Below are positions 9,183 through 18,917 of a DNA stretch of 64,000 bases, piece after piece. How positions within the stretch are numbered: position 1 is the stretch's first letter; every line of letters starts with the position of its first letter. The translations under genes and the position numbers were made by a program. Location: contig CAZSXT010000005.1 of NCBI GenBank assembly GCA_964611435.1, forward strand, positions 89,127 through 153,126. The letters are read 5' to 3'. Source of the DNA: JAYPHU01 sp964611435. Its GTDB lineage: Bacteria; Pseudomonadota; Alphaproteobacteria; Rhodospirillales; UBA2165. The notes under the pieces are model-generated. The model ran no database searches. It saw only the letters and a program-made list of their open reading frames with translations, and was not told the origin of the DNA.

Positions 9183-12100
9183 GCTGGATCGGGGAGATGG
9201 CGTTGGTAAATGTCGCTAACGGCAGACGCGCTGGCATTCAAAGAGTCGACCAAGTCGTCAATTCCGTCGCATTGTCCCACTTGCGACATGATGATCTGAA
9301 GCGCGCGAGGCACCTCGTCGGCATTGGTCGGCCGGAAATCGCCGGCAATGGTGAGGCGCAGCAGGCCCTGAACCGCTTGGTACAGATCGAGCGCCTCAAT
9401 TAGAGAGGTGGCTTCGCTGGCCTCGACAAGATCCGCCTTTGACAGATTATCGAGTGCTGTTCGGGTGTTTTGCGACAGGATGCCGGGATTTTCATGGGCA
9501 TGGAGAAGCTGCAGGTATTGAGCAACGAACTCCACATCCAATAAGCCGCCTCTCACATACTTGATATCCCAAACGGATTCGGTGTGGCGTTCTCCATCGA
9601 TCCTTTGGCGCATCTCGGCGATATCGGTTCTCAAAGTCTTGGGATCGCGCTTGCGAGTTAGGTTCTCCCGGATGATGGCGTCGGTTTTTTCTGCCAGGGA
9701 CGAGGACGCGCCCAGAACGCGGGACCGGGAAAGCGCCATTTGCTCCCACGTCCATGCGGCTTCCTCCTGATATTTCGAAAACCCAGAAATATGAGAGGCA
9801 ATCGGACCGGCATTGCCCGATGGCCGCAATCGCATATCGATTTCATAGAGTTTGCCGTTGGCCGTCGGTGCGGTGACCGCGTTGATCAGGCGTTGGGTCA
9901 GGCGGGCATAATATTGGCCGATAGAGAGCGGCTTTTCACCATCCGATTGTGAAGCGTTCTCGTCATGATCATAGACAATGATGAGATCGAGATCAGATGC
10001 GGGGGTCATTTCCCGGCCGCCCAGCTTGCCCATGGCCAGAATAAGCCAGTTGCCGCCCGGAACTATTCCGTGCTGGGCTTGGAATTCTTCTTCCACTTTC
10101 GCCTGGAGGCTGGTCAGGGAAGCCTCCGCGATATCGCTATAGCCCCGGCAAATGGTCTGCCAGTCCGATAGATTTTTCAGCGCCTGCACACCCAGTTGGA
10201 GCCGCCGGTCATTGCTCCATACGCGGACGGCATCGAGTATCTCCTCGAAATAGTCGCAGCGCGACAGCCGTCCACCAAGCTCTTCCTTCAATCCTTCCAA
10301 TGGCGGCAGTTGTTCGTAGAAATCTGGTTCAAGAACGCTATCCAGGCAACTGGGATGCCGCCCTAAGTGTTCTGCCAGTTTCGGCGCGCTGCCCATGATC
10401 TCGGCCAGCAGACTGAGTAGCGGCGGATGAGCCCGGAACAGGGAAAAGAGCTGGATGCCGGACGGCAAGCCCGAGAGAAAAGCGTCAAACCGCCGAAAGG
10501 CGCCATCTGGATCAGGGGTTGAACCGAATACGGCGATCAGTTCCGGCGCGAGCTCGGTCATGATCTGCCGCGCTCGTTCTGTCGCGGTGGCGCGGTAGCG
10601 GCCCCGGTGCCAGCCCCGGACGGTTTCAATTACCAAGGGCGGATTTTCGAATCCAAGCCGCGACAAGGTTTGTACTGTATCGGGATCATCATCGCTGCCG
10701 GTGAAACTCAGATTGCCGCCAACTTCATCGGCGTGGCTCAACTCCGCCGCTTCCTCGAACAGGCGTGCATAGTGAGTTTCTACCCGGCGCAGGTGAAACA
10801 ATATCTCCTCGCGGAACGTCTCAACCTGCGCATGGCCCATGAAGGCGGCAAATTTCATGAGTTCGTCTTGGCCTTCCGGCAGGGTGTGGGTTTGCTGGTC
10901 TTCCATCATCTGCAACCGGTGTTCCACCGTGCGAAGATACCAATAAGTCTCGGTGAGGTCGGCGGCCGTTCCGGGCTCAACCTGGCCAGCCTCCACCAGT
11001 CGGATCAAAGCGCCGCACGTCGTCTGTTCCCGCAAACTCGGATCACGACCGCCCCAGATAAGTTGTTGGGTTTGGGCATAGAACTCGATCTCGCGAATGC
11101 CACCCCGGCCCAGTTTGACATTATGCCCTTCAACGGCGATAGCGCTGCCACCCCGGTGGGAGTTGATTTGCCGTTTGATGGAATGAATGTCCTCAATGGC
11201 GGCAAAGTCCAAATTCTTCCGCCAAACAAAGGGCTGCAGACGCTGCAGGAACAATTCGCCGGCAGCCGTGTCGCCGGCAATTTGCCGCGCCTTGATCATG
11301 ACGGCCCGTTCCCAGTTCTGCCCCATGCTTTCATAGTAAGTTTCCGCCGCATCCACCGAAATGGCCAGCGGGGTAGAGCTCGGATCGGGGCGCAGTCGCA
11401 GATCAGTGCGGAACACGTATCCATCGGCCGTTCGCTCCGACAGCATGGTGACCAGGTCTCGGGTCAGGCGCACGAACTGCCGGTTCAGATTGTCGGGATT
11501 ATCGGTGTCGATGACGTCACGATCATAGAACACCATCAGATCAATATCGCTGGAGTAATTGAGTTCATAAGCGCCAAGCTTTCCCATGCCCAGAACGATA
11601 AAGCCGGAGCCGTTCTCCGGATCGGTTTCATCGGTCAGCGAGAAGGCCCCCAACTTGGCGTATTTGCGCAATAGCACCGACGTTGCGGCCCGGACCGCGT
11701 CGCCGGCGACGCGGCTGATGTGTGCGGTGACATCCGCCGGTTCCAAAGTTCCCGAAAGGTCACCCAGCGCAATGGCGGTAGAGGCCAATTTTTTTAGGTT
11801 TCGTAAACGTTTCGAGGCATAAGATTCTTCGGACAACAACAAATCTTCGGAGGTCAGCGCAGCGAAACAATCCGCCAGAACGTTATCCGGTCCGTTCTCG
11901 ATCATGGAGACGAACTCAACCGGACAAGTAATGGCGCTTTGGGTCAGGAAGGGGGATGCGCCGAACACGGCTTCGATAAAGTTTCTTTTTTCCCCATCCG
12001 CCAGAACCGCTTCAAAGCGGGAGCCCAGCGTTTCATCTTCGCATTGACCTACGGCCTGGCTAAGCCGTTCCAACCCGATCTGGGCGTGATCAGGGTCAGC

Positions 12101-12190
12101 GGCAACTGGAAGCCGGGGGTGATTAACGATAGTATCTGGTGGTGGCATGGCAGACCGTTCTTTTGCGAACAGACTGCTTGAACCTTTCAT
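9179..12190 (-). CDS. glnE: Bifunctional glutamine synthetase adenylyltransferase/deadenylase
   Basis: About 1003 residues. GlnE adds or removes AMP on glutamine synthetase in response to PII and glutamine, so it tunes nitrogen assimilation. Two nucleotidyltransferase domains are visible, each with the G-S/D-x-D signature: 'MGKLGAYELNYSSDIDLMV' in the N-terminal half (deadenylylation) and 'MGKLGGREMTPASDLDLII' in the C-terminal half (adenylylation), each followed by a helical GlnE domain. The frame opens at TTG 12199; I prefer ATG 12190, and ATG 12148 ('MPPPDTIV') is also possible. It is the first gene of a two-gene operon with the DUF455 gene. Confidence 0.96.
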   Translation of the reverse strand: MKGSSSLFAKERSAMPPPDTIVNHPRLPVAADPDHAQIGLERLSQAVGQCEDETLGSRFEAVLADGEKRNFIEAVFGASPFLTQSAITCPVEFVSMIENGPDNVLADCFAALTSEDLLLSEESYASKRLRNLKKLASTAIALGDLSGTLEPADVTAHISRVAGDAVRAATSVLLRKYAKLGAFSLTDETDPENGSGFIVLGMGKLGAYELNYSSDIDLMVFYDRDVIDTDNPDNLNRQFVRLTRDLVTMLSERTADGYVFRTDLRLRPDPSSTPLAISVDAAETYYESMGQNWERAVMIKARQIAGDTAAGELFLQRLQPFVWRKNLDFAAIEDIHSIKRQINSHRGGSAIAVEGHNVKLGRGGIREIEFYAQTQQLIWGGRDPSLREQTTCGALIRLVEAGQVEPGTAADLTETYWYLRTVEHRLQMMEDQQTHTLPEGQDELMKFAAFMGHAQVETFREEILFHLRRVETHYARLFEEAAELSHADEVGGNLSFTGSDDDPDTVQTLSRLGFENPPLVIETVRGWHRGRYRATATERARQIMTELAPELIAVFGSTPDPDGAFRRFDAFLSGLPSGIQLFSLFRAHPPLLSLLAEIMGSAPKLAEHLGRHPSCLDSVLEPDFYEQLPPLEGLKEELGGRLSRCDYFEEILDAVRVWSNDRRLQLGVQALKNLSDWQTICRGYSDIAEASLTSLQAKVEEEFQAQHGIVPGGNWLILAMGKLGGREMTPASDLDLIIVYDHDENASQSDGEKPLSIGQYYARLTQRLINAVTAPTANGKLYEIDMRLRPSGNAGPIASHISGFSKYQEEAAWTWEQMALSRSRVLGASSSLAEKTDAIIRENLTRKRDPKTLRTDIAEMRQRIDGERHTESVWDIKYVRGGLLDVEFVAQYLQLLHAHENPGILSQNTRTALDNLSKADLVEASEATSLIEALDLYQAVQGLLRLTIAGDFRPTNADEVPRALQIIMSQVGQCDGIDDLVDSLNASASAVSDIYQRHLPDPA

Positions 12191-12255
12191 TGTGGTCAAG
12201 AAAACCTGCGGTCGATGATAATATGTTTTCTAGCCCTGTCATAACCTAGGTCGAG

Positions 12256-15200
12256 ATGGAAGAAGATAACACACAACAACAGTCCAAGAGCCGCTTTCTT
12301 GGGCGAACCCTCCGTTGGACGCTTCAATTAACGGGGGTCCTCGTCGTGGGCGTCGCGATCCTCACCGGCGTCGTGGCCTGGCGCCTGACATCCGGCCCTC
12401 TGTCGATTGGCTTTCTTACGCCTTACTTCGAACGTGCGCTGAGTGACAGCAATAAGTCGTTCCAAATTGATGTTGACGATACGATTTTGACGTGGATCGG
12501 CGGTGATCGGACAATGGATATACGCCTCGTCGGCTCCCGAATTTTAAACGCCGACGGAAACCTCGTGGCGCAAATCCCTGATCTGTCGGTTGCGTTGAGT
12601 GCCAAGAGTTTACTGCGCGGTAACATTGTTCCGCAAAGCCTGTCGGTTCTCAATCCATCCCTCCGCGTGGTTCGACGGTTTGACGGATCGCTGGATGTGG
12701 GCATGGGTGAAAGCGATCAATCCGGCAACGAATTTTCGCAAAGATTTTTCCAGGAATTGTTTCTCAAGCCGGACCGGGAGCGGCAGTTCGGATTTTTGAC
12801 CCGCGTGGAAATTGTGAACGGCTCTCTGTTGATAGATGACCGTAGGCTGGGTGTTGTCTGGCGCGCTCCCCGGGCGAATATGTCTCTCTCCAGGGACCAT
12901 GACGGATTGAACGGCTGGGCGGATCTAGATGTCCGTCTCGGCGGGAAGACGGCCAAGCTGACCGCGGCCGGGTCGTTCTCGGCCAGTGATCCGAATATCC
13001 CGCTCTCCGTGACATACAGCAATGTGGCGCCGGCGGCCCTGGCGGCTATCTCACCGCAATTTGATGTGTTCAGGAATCTAAATCTGCCCTTGCGCGGCCA
13101 GGCTAATCTGGTGGTCCGGCGGGATGGTTCGGTGGTCGAGAGCAAGTTCAAGGTTCGGGGCGGCGCCGGCACGGTTGAGTTACCGCTGCCGAACCCGATC
13201 GTTCTGAATCTTCAGTCGGCGATTTTCGAAGGCTCCTATGATTCGACCCGTGAGCACGTGGAGATGAGTGATCTAACCCTGGATTTCGGTGAGAGGGGAG
13301 AGCTCCGGTTGCCGGCGCCCGCCAACCACGCATTTCCGGTTCAACGGATCAAGGCTGCGGGAAGTTTTACCATTCCGACTTCCCGCTTCGAGTTACGCCG
13401 GATGACGGCCGATCTTGGCATTGCGACCGCGCGAATCGACGCCATCGTTCACGAAATCGCGGGTCATTACTCGCTTGTCGCCAGTGGGGAAATCGAAGAT
13501 GTAAAAGTTGCGACCTTCGATCAGTTATGGCCGGAGACCTGGGGTAATCTTACCCGAACTTGGATCAAGAAAAACATTACTGACGGCGAGATGCCATTGG
13601 CGCGGGCGAAACTAAATGGCCGGTGGGTCAAGGGCCTCGGATTCCAAGTGGATTCGCTGATCGGGGACATGTTCCTCAGCGATATGACGGTTGATTATCT
13701 CTCACCGATGCCAGAAGCCGTTCACGCACATGGCCGGGCAAAGTTTGATCAAAAGAGTTTCGAAATCAATGTGGATGAAGGTGAAGTCGCAGGACTGGCT
13801 GTTACCGGCGGGCGTATACTATTCACGGATTTGGATAAATACGATCAGTTCGCGGACATAGAACTCTATTTCCGAGGCGCGGTGCAGAACGCTTTAAAAC
13901 TTATTGATCATGAGCCGCTTAAGTTCGCCGAAGCTGTTGGTTTCGAAACCGCAAATGCGAAGGGTGAGGCGACAGGCCGTATTAGTCTGAACTTCCTGCT
14001 GGAGCGGACGATGACCCAGGACTCTGTTAAGGTCCGCGCAAGTTCCAAGCTTAAAAATGTCGCCATGGATGGCTTTGTCGCCGGGTTGGATATCGACGAT
14101 GGCGAGTTCACCCTTACCGCGGACAATCAGAAGCTTGATGTTGTGGGCAGGGCTAAGTTGGCTAACGTCGATGCCACGCTGTCTTGGCGGGAAATTTTTG
14201 CTGCGGACGCGTCCACGAAACGGAGCTACATGGCCCGCGCCAGATTGTCCGAGAGCGACTGGCGCCGTCTGCTATTCTTGGAAAATGTTCCCTCGGTAGG
14301 CGACTATATCTCCGGTCCGATTCAAGCCGATGTGGATGTGGATTTCGATCAACAGGAGCGGGGGGTTGTCTCAGCACGCCTCAATCTCGCGCAAACAAAT
14401 TTGGCCATTCCGGAATTTGCTTGGCGTAAGTCGCCGAGGGTTCAGGCGCTCGCGGAAGTGAAAGCCAACTTGACCGGCAATAGACTCAGTAGGATTTCAG
14501 AAATCAAGGTGAACGGCGGGGGGCTCGAAATTGAGGCGTCGGCGGATATGGATTCGTCCGGCGGGTTGACGGAAGTCACGTTTGGGAAAGTCCGCTTCGG
14601 CGGCAATGATCTTCGCGGCAGTCTCCGGCCGGCGGACGGCGGTTGGCGCGTTTCCGTTGCCGGAGATCGGTTGGACCTCGTTGCCTTGTTGGAAGACCAA
14701 GCCGACGACGAGGACGGCCGGGACACGCCCCCCGTCAGGATCAATTTGGATGTAGATCAGGTGCGGCTATATCCCGGAAAGTCTCTTTCAAGTGTCAAGG
14801 GAGACTTGTTTCACAGTGGACGGATTTGGCGCAGTATGTCGCTGGAAGCGCAGTTGCCGAACCGCCGGTCGCTGGTGGTTAAAATGCTGCCGCAGAACGG
14901 TAAGCGCATCCTGCAGGTGGCCGCCAAGGACGCAGGCGAGATGCTCCAGGTCTTCGATATTTACGATAATATTGTCGGCGGACAACTCGGCCTGAAGGCG
15001 GAGTTCGAAGATGATACACCTCGGTCAAAAGTCTCCGGCAGCGTGGCGATTGAGAGTTTCCGTTTGATTGACGCACCGGTCATGGCGCGCCTGCTGGGTG
15101 TGGCTTCTATTGTTGGTATTCCCGACGGGTTGACCGGCACAGGCCTCTCCTTCCAGCAGATGAACCTCCCCTTTACGCTCGAAAACCATGTCATCGAAAT

Positions 15201-15558
15201 CAAAGACGGCAAGGCCGGCGGGTTCAATCTGGGCATAACCGCGAGCGGCACTGTCGATACCAAGGCCGACCTGATTGATATCAAAGGATCGATTGCGCCC
15301 TTGGACAAACTCAACAGCCTATTGGGCAATATCCCCTTGTTGGGCGTTTTCTTCTCCGCCGGTGAAAAGGGCGGCGGCGTGTTCGCAGCTGAATACACGA
15401 TGAAGGGCGACGTAAAAGACCCGGAAATTACCGCGAATCCGCTGACCGCACTGACACCCGGTATTTTCAGGCGTATTTTTGATGTGTTTGATGTTAAGGA
15501 GCCAGGGCCCGGAGAGGGACCTCAGCCTGAAATACCTGAATCCGATCTGGCCAAATAG
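12256..15558 (+). CDS. AsmA-like/DUF3971 (YhdP-type) membrane-anchored protein
   Basis: 1100 residues. One N-terminal transmembrane segment (residues about 24-46, 'LTGVLVVGVAILTGVVAW') precedes a very long periplasmic region of repeated beta-strand pattern and an AsmA-like C-terminal domain ('GGFNLGITASGTVDTKADLIDIKGSIAPLD' region). Proteins of this bridge-like group (YhdP, TamB, AsmA) are implicated in moving phospholipid between the inner and outer membranes; that role is inferred from the family. It is divergent from glnE and converges on tyrS. Confidence 0.88.
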   Translation: MEEDNTQQQSKSRFLGRTLRWTLQLTGVLVVGVAILTGVVAWRLTSGPLSIGFLTPYFERALSDSNKSFQIDVDDTILTWIGGDRTMDIRLVGSRILNADGNLVAQIPDLSVALSAKSLLRGNIVPQSLSVLNPSLRVVRRFDGSLDVGMGESDQSGNEFSQRFFQELFLKPDRERQFGFLTRVEIVNGSLLIDDRRLGVVWRAPRANMSLSRDHDGLNGWADLDVRLGGKTAKLTAAGSFSASDPNIPLSVTYSNVAPAALAAISPQFDVFRNLNLPLRGQANLVVRRDGSVVESKFKVRGGAGTVELPLPNPIVLNLQSAIFEGSYDSTREHVEMSDLTLDFGERGELRLPAPANHAFPVQRIKAAGSFTIPTSRFELRRMTADLGIATARIDAIVHEIAGHYSLVASGEIEDVKVATFDQLWPETWGNLTRTWIKKNITDGEMPLARAKLNGRWVKGLGFQVDSLIGDMFLSDMTVDYLSPMPEAVHAHGRAKFDQKSFEINVDEGEVAGLAVTGGRILFTDLDKYDQFADIELYFRGAVQNALKLIDHEPLKFAEAVGFETANAKGEATGRISLNFLLERTMTQDSVKVRASSKLKNVAMDGFVAGLDIDDGEFTLTADNQKLDVVGRAKLANVDATLSWREIFAADASTKRSYMARARLSESDWRRLLFLENVPSVGDYISGPIQADVDVDFDQQERGVVSARLNLAQTNLAIPEFAWRKSPRVQALAEVKANLTGNRLSRISEIKVNGGGLEIEASADMDSSGGLTEVTFGKVRFGGNDLRGSLRPADGGWRVSVAGDRLDLVALLEDQADDEDGRDTPPVRINLDVDQVRLYPGKSLSSVKGDLFHSGRIWRSMSLEAQLPNRRSLVVKMLPQNGKRILQVAAKDAGEMLQVFDIYDNIVGGQLGLKAEFEDDTPRSKVSGSVAIESFRLIDAPVMARLLGVASIVGIPDGLTGTGLSFQQMNLPFTLENHVIEIKDGKAGGFNLGITASGTVDTKADLIDIKGSIAPLDKLNSLLGNIPLLGVFFSAGEKGGGVFAAEYTMKGDVKDPEITANPLTALTPGIFRRIFDVFDVKEPGPGEGPQPEIPESDLAK

Positions 15559-15570
15559 CTTTTCCGCCGT

Positions 15571-16824
15571 TTAAACCGACTTTACCAGCACGTGCCGCTT
15601 CTTGCCGGCCGAGAGTTTGATGACGCCATCACCATTGATGTCGGCGCTGGAAATAGCCTGCATTTCGTTGCTGACGGACACGTCATTTACCCGTGCGCCA
15701 TTTCCCTGAATGAGCTTTCGCGCCTTTCCCTTGGACTCAGCCAGGCCGGCCTGGTGGAAAAGCTCAAAAGCGGCAATGCCGTCATTCAGTGAAGCGGCTG
15801 CTACCTCTATCGTTGGCAGATCCTCGCCGGCGCCTCCGTCAGCAAAGGTCTGACGCGCCGTCTCCGCCGCCGCCGCTGCGGCTTCATCGCCATGGCACAT
15901 GCCGGTCACTTCGTTGGCCAGGATGATTTTGGCCTCGTTGATCTCGGCGCCGTCCAGGGCTTCCAGCCTGGCGATCTCGTTCAAGGGTAACTCCGTGAAC
16001 AGCCGGAGGAACCGGCCAACGTCGGCATCCTCGGTGTTCCGCCAATACTGCCAGAACTCGTAGGCAGAGAGCTGCTGCTCATCAAGCCAAACCGCGCCGG
16101 CGGCGGTCTTCCCCATCTTGGCGCCCGACGAGGTGGTCAATAACGGGCTGGTCAAACCGAACAATTGCTTAGCATCGACCCGGCGCCCGAGTTCGACCCC
16201 GTTTACAATATTTCCCCACTGATCCGAGCCGCCCATCTGCATGGTGCAGTTGTACCGCCGCGAGAGTTCCAGGAAGTCATAGGCCTGGAGGATCATATAG
16301 TTGAACTCCAGGAAGGTCAGTGGCTGTTCACGATCCAGGCGCAGCTTCACGCTGTCGAAGGTCAACATGCGGTTGATGGTAAAGTGCGGACCGTAATCCC
16401 GGAGAAAATCAATGTAGGCCAATTCGTCCAGCCAGTCGGCGTTATTCGCCATAACCGCGTCCGAAACACCGTTTCCGAAGGTTAGGTATTTGGAGAAGAT
16501 CGTTTTAATCCCCTCCATATTCTCGTTGATTTTTTCGACGGTCAGAAGCTGCCGGCTTTCGTCCTTACCGGAGGGATCACCGACCTTGGTCGTGCCGCCG
16601 CCCATCAGCACAATAGGCTGGTGCCCGGTTTGCTGCAGCCAGCGCAAAAGCATTACCGGCAGCAGGCTGCCCACGTGCAGGCTCGGCGCCGTGCAGTCGA
16701 AACCGATATAGGCCGTGATGGTTTCCGTGGCGGCTTTCTTGTCCAGCGCCTCGATGTCGGTGCACTGATGCAGAAACCCCCGTTCGGTCACGGTATGTAC
16801 AAAGTCTGACTTGTATTTGGCCAA
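15571..16824 (-). CDS. tyrS: Tyrosyl-tRNA synthetase
   Basis: 417 residues, class I synthetase charging tRNA-Tyr in the cytoplasm. The HIGH motif appears as 'SLHVGSLL', the KMSKS loop as 'GAKMGKTAAG', and tyrosine-binding residues lie in 'YMILQAYDFLEL' and 'QMGGSDQWGNI'. The C-terminus carries an S4 RNA-binding domain ('KARKLIQGNGARVND'). The start is TTG at 16824, ten bases after GGAG; the ATG seven bases upstream is in another frame. It is divergent from anmK. Confidence 0.97.
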   Translation of the reverse strand: MAKYKSDFVHTVTERGFLHQCTDIEALDKKAATETITAYIGFDCTAPSLHVGSLLPVMLLRWLQQTGHQPIVLMGGGTTKVGDPSGKDESRQLLTVEKINENMEGIKTIFSKYLTFGNGVSDAVMANNADWLDELAYIDFLRDYGPHFTINRMLTFDSVKLRLDREQPLTFLEFNYMILQAYDFLELSRRYNCTMQMGGSDQWGNIVNGVELGRRVDAKQLFGLTSPLLTTSSGAKMGKTAAGAVWLDEQQLSAYEFWQYWRNTEDADVGRFLRLFTELPLNEIARLEALDGAEINEAKIILANEVTGMCHGDEAAAAAAETARQTFADGGAGEDLPTIEVAAASLNDGIAAFELFHQAGLAESKGKARKLIQGNGARVNDVSVSNEMQAISSADINGDGVIKLSAGKKRHVLVKSV

Positions 16825-16930
16825 GGCTCATCGTCTCCTGAAACGTACGTATTCCGATCCTTGCCGGAAGGCCGGTCGTTTAGCACAATCGAACATTGGG
16901 TACAATTGTGAGGCGGGACCGGAATTATTC

Positions 16931-18010
16931 ATGTCGGAAAAGATGTTCACCGCGTTGGGGTTGATGAGCGGCACATCCATGGACGGGATCGACGCGGCCA
17001 TCGTCCGGACGGATGGGGGCGAGACGGTTGAGCCAATTGCGTTCCAATCTTTTGCCTATCCTGAAGACTTCCGCGAGCGGCTGAGGCGATTGATAGACAC
17101 GGGTGAAGGGCGAGATGAGGTTGAGCGAGACCTCACCGAGCGCCACGCCGAGGCGGTGACGTTCTGTCTCAAGGCGGGCGCTTTGTTGGCAAATGATCTG
17201 GATCTTATTGGATTTCACGGCCACACCATTGATCATGCGCCGGCGGAAGGCCGTACGGTGCAGATTGGCGATGGGCAATATCTGGCAAGCCGCATCGGGG
17301 TCCCTGTAATCAATGATTTCCGGACTAATGATGTGGCCCAAGGAGGAGAAGGTGCACCCTTCGCCCCCGCCTATCATCGAATTTTGACAGTGGGAATGCC
17401 CCGGCCGACGGTGGTGTTGAATCTGGGCGGGGTCGGTAACGTGACGTGGATCGGCGGCGACGGGGAGGGGGCGCTGCTGGCCTTTGATACGGGGCCGGGG
17501 AATGCCTTGATTGATGACTGGGTCCTGGCCGCGACCGGAGAGCCCTACGATGATGATGGAAATTTGGCAGCCATGGGGACTGTTGACCGGACCGCCCTGG
17601 CGGCGCTTTTGGCTCATCCTTATTTCCAATTACCCCCGCCCAAGTCATTGGACCGGAACGATTTCGATCCGTCGCCGGTGAATGGTTTGTCGCTGGAAGA
17701 CGGCGCGGCGACCCTTGGCGCGTTCACGGTGGAGACCATTGCCCGCGCCACAGCATTCTTTCCGGCGCCGGCGCTGCGTTGGATTGTCTGCGGCGGCGGA
17801 CGCAAGAACAGTTGGCTGATCGAAGAATTGAGCAGAGCCCTTGGCGTGGACGTTGACTCGGCCGAGGAGGTGGGCTGGAACGGTGACGCGGTCGAGGCCG
17901 AGGCGTTTGCTTTCCTTGCGGTGAGGTCGCATCTAGGCCTGCCGCTCAGCTATCCGGGCACGACAAAAGTTCCGGCCCCGGCGACCGGCGGGGTCCGGCA
18001 CGACCCTTAA
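16931..18010 (+). CDS. anmK: Anhydro-N-acetylmuramic acid kinase
   Basis: 359 residues from ATG 16931. The frame extends upstream to 16811, but only from 16931 does the protein align with the family start 'LGLMSGTSMDGIDAAIV'. AnmK phosphorylates and opens 1,6-anhydroMurNAc from recycled murein to MurNAc-6-phosphate. The nucleotide-binding motif 'MSGTSMDGID', the active-site 'GFHGHTIDH', 'VLNLGGVGNVTW' and 'DTGPGNALIDDW' are all present. The neighbour tyrS is a common partner in proteobacteria. Confidence 0.95.
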   Translation: MSEKMFTALGLMSGTSMDGIDAAIVRTDGGETVEPIAFQSFAYPEDFRERLRRLIDTGEGRDEVERDLTERHAEAVTFCLKAGALLANDLDLIGFHGHTIDHAPAEGRTVQIGDGQYLASRIGVPVINDFRTNDVAQGGEGAPFAPAYHRILTVGMPRPTVVLNLGGVGNVTWIGGDGEGALLAFDTGPGNALIDDWVLAATGEPYDDDGNLAAMGTVDRTALAALLAHPYFQLPPPKSLDRNDFDPSPVNGLSLEDGAATLGAFTVETIARATAFFPAPALRWIVCGGGRKNSWLIEELSRALGVDVDSAEEVGWNGDAVEAEAFAFLAVRSHLGLPLSYPGTTKVPAPATGGVRHDP

Positions 18011-18016
18011 AGCCGG

Positions 18017-18697
18017 CTAGGCTTTCTTTTTCTTTTTCGCTTTTGGTTTTTCTTCCGGCGGATTGAGCGCGGCGTCGAGATAGTTACCCATCGATTTGGA
18101 CAGGTCTTCAAACTTATCCTGATAGAAGTGATTGGCGCCCTTGATCAAATCCATGGCGACGGAAATGTTCTTTTGCCCATCAAGCTTGTTGGCCAGCTTC
18201 TGCACCGCATCCGAGGGGACGTGTTCGTCCGCATCACCGTGCACGATCAACCCAGAGGACGGGCACGGGGCCAGAAAGGAAAAATCCTCTGAATGGGCGG
18301 GTGGAGAAACGGAGATAAAACCCTCGATTTCCGGCCGGCGCATCATCAACTGCATGGAGATCAGCGCGCCGAAGGAATAGCCGCCGATCCAGGAGAACGG
18401 ACTGTTCGGATTGATCTGTTGGATCCAGTCGAACGCGTAGGCCGCATCGCTAAGCTCGCCGATACCGCTGTCGAACACGCCTTGGGATCGGCCGACGCCT
18501 CTGAAATTGAAGCGCAGCACGGAAAAACCGTGGTCCGCAAAGCTATTGTACATCGTATAGACGATGCGATTGTTCATATTACCGCCGTGCAGCGGGTTGG
18601 GATGCAGGACGATGGCGATAGGGGCATCGGCCTTTTTGCTCTGATGATATCGGCCTTCAAGGCGTCCATCAGGACCATTGAAAATGACTTCAGGCAT
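18017..18697 (-). CDS. Alpha/beta hydrolase, YpfH/dienelactone-like
   Basis: 226 residues with a complete catalytic triad: nucleophile S108 in 'GGYSFGA', an acid in 'VHGDADEHVP', and His in 'GANHFYQD'. 'LHPNPLHGGNMNNRIVYTM' near the N-terminus is a signature of a widespread proteobacterial hydrolase group with unknown substrate. The C-terminus ends in a Lys-rich tail. The protein looks cytoplasmic (no signal). It is divergent from cysE. Confidence 0.85.
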   Translation of the reverse strand: MPEVIFNGPDGRLEGRYHQSKKADAPIAIVLHPNPLHGGNMNNRIVYTMYNSFADHGFSVLRFNFRGVGRSQGVFDSGIGELSDAAYAFDWIQQINPNSPFSWIGGYSFGALISMQLMMRRPEIEGFISVSPPAHSEDFSFLAPCPSSGLIVHGDADEHVPSDAVQKLANKLDGQKNISVAMDLIKGANHFYQDKFEDLSKSMGNYLDAALNPPEEKPKAKKKKKA

Positions 18698-18792
18698 GAT
18701 TTTCCGGGGTTCGTCTGGTGTCAGGGTTACAATTACCCGACAGATTTAATCCGATATTTGGTTAATGCAATAACCTTGCGTCCAAATATTAG

Positions 18793-18821
18793 TTGACTAA
18801 ATTAGTCGGAATAGGTACATC
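18793..18821 (+). promoter_or_regulatory. IscR-type operator overlapping the cysE promoter
   Basis: GACTAAATTAGTC (18795-18807) is a perfect match to the core of the type-1 IscR site (GACTRWWWYAGTC) and continues as TT before and GG after, as in the consensus YY...RR flanks. The -35 hexamer TTGACT (18793-18798) lies inside the box; 17 bases later TACATC (18816-18821) could be a weak -10. This arrangement is what [2Fe-2S]-IscR uses to repress the isc operon in E. coli. iscR itself is the second gene downstream. Confidence 0.75.
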
Positions 18822-18917
18822 GCTGTCGCATATATACGGGTTCCGGCGACAGAACCCAAGCAGAAAGCTGAGCTGGCGCGGAGAATCCGACGCCTACTGA
18901 ATAAGGAATAACACCGG

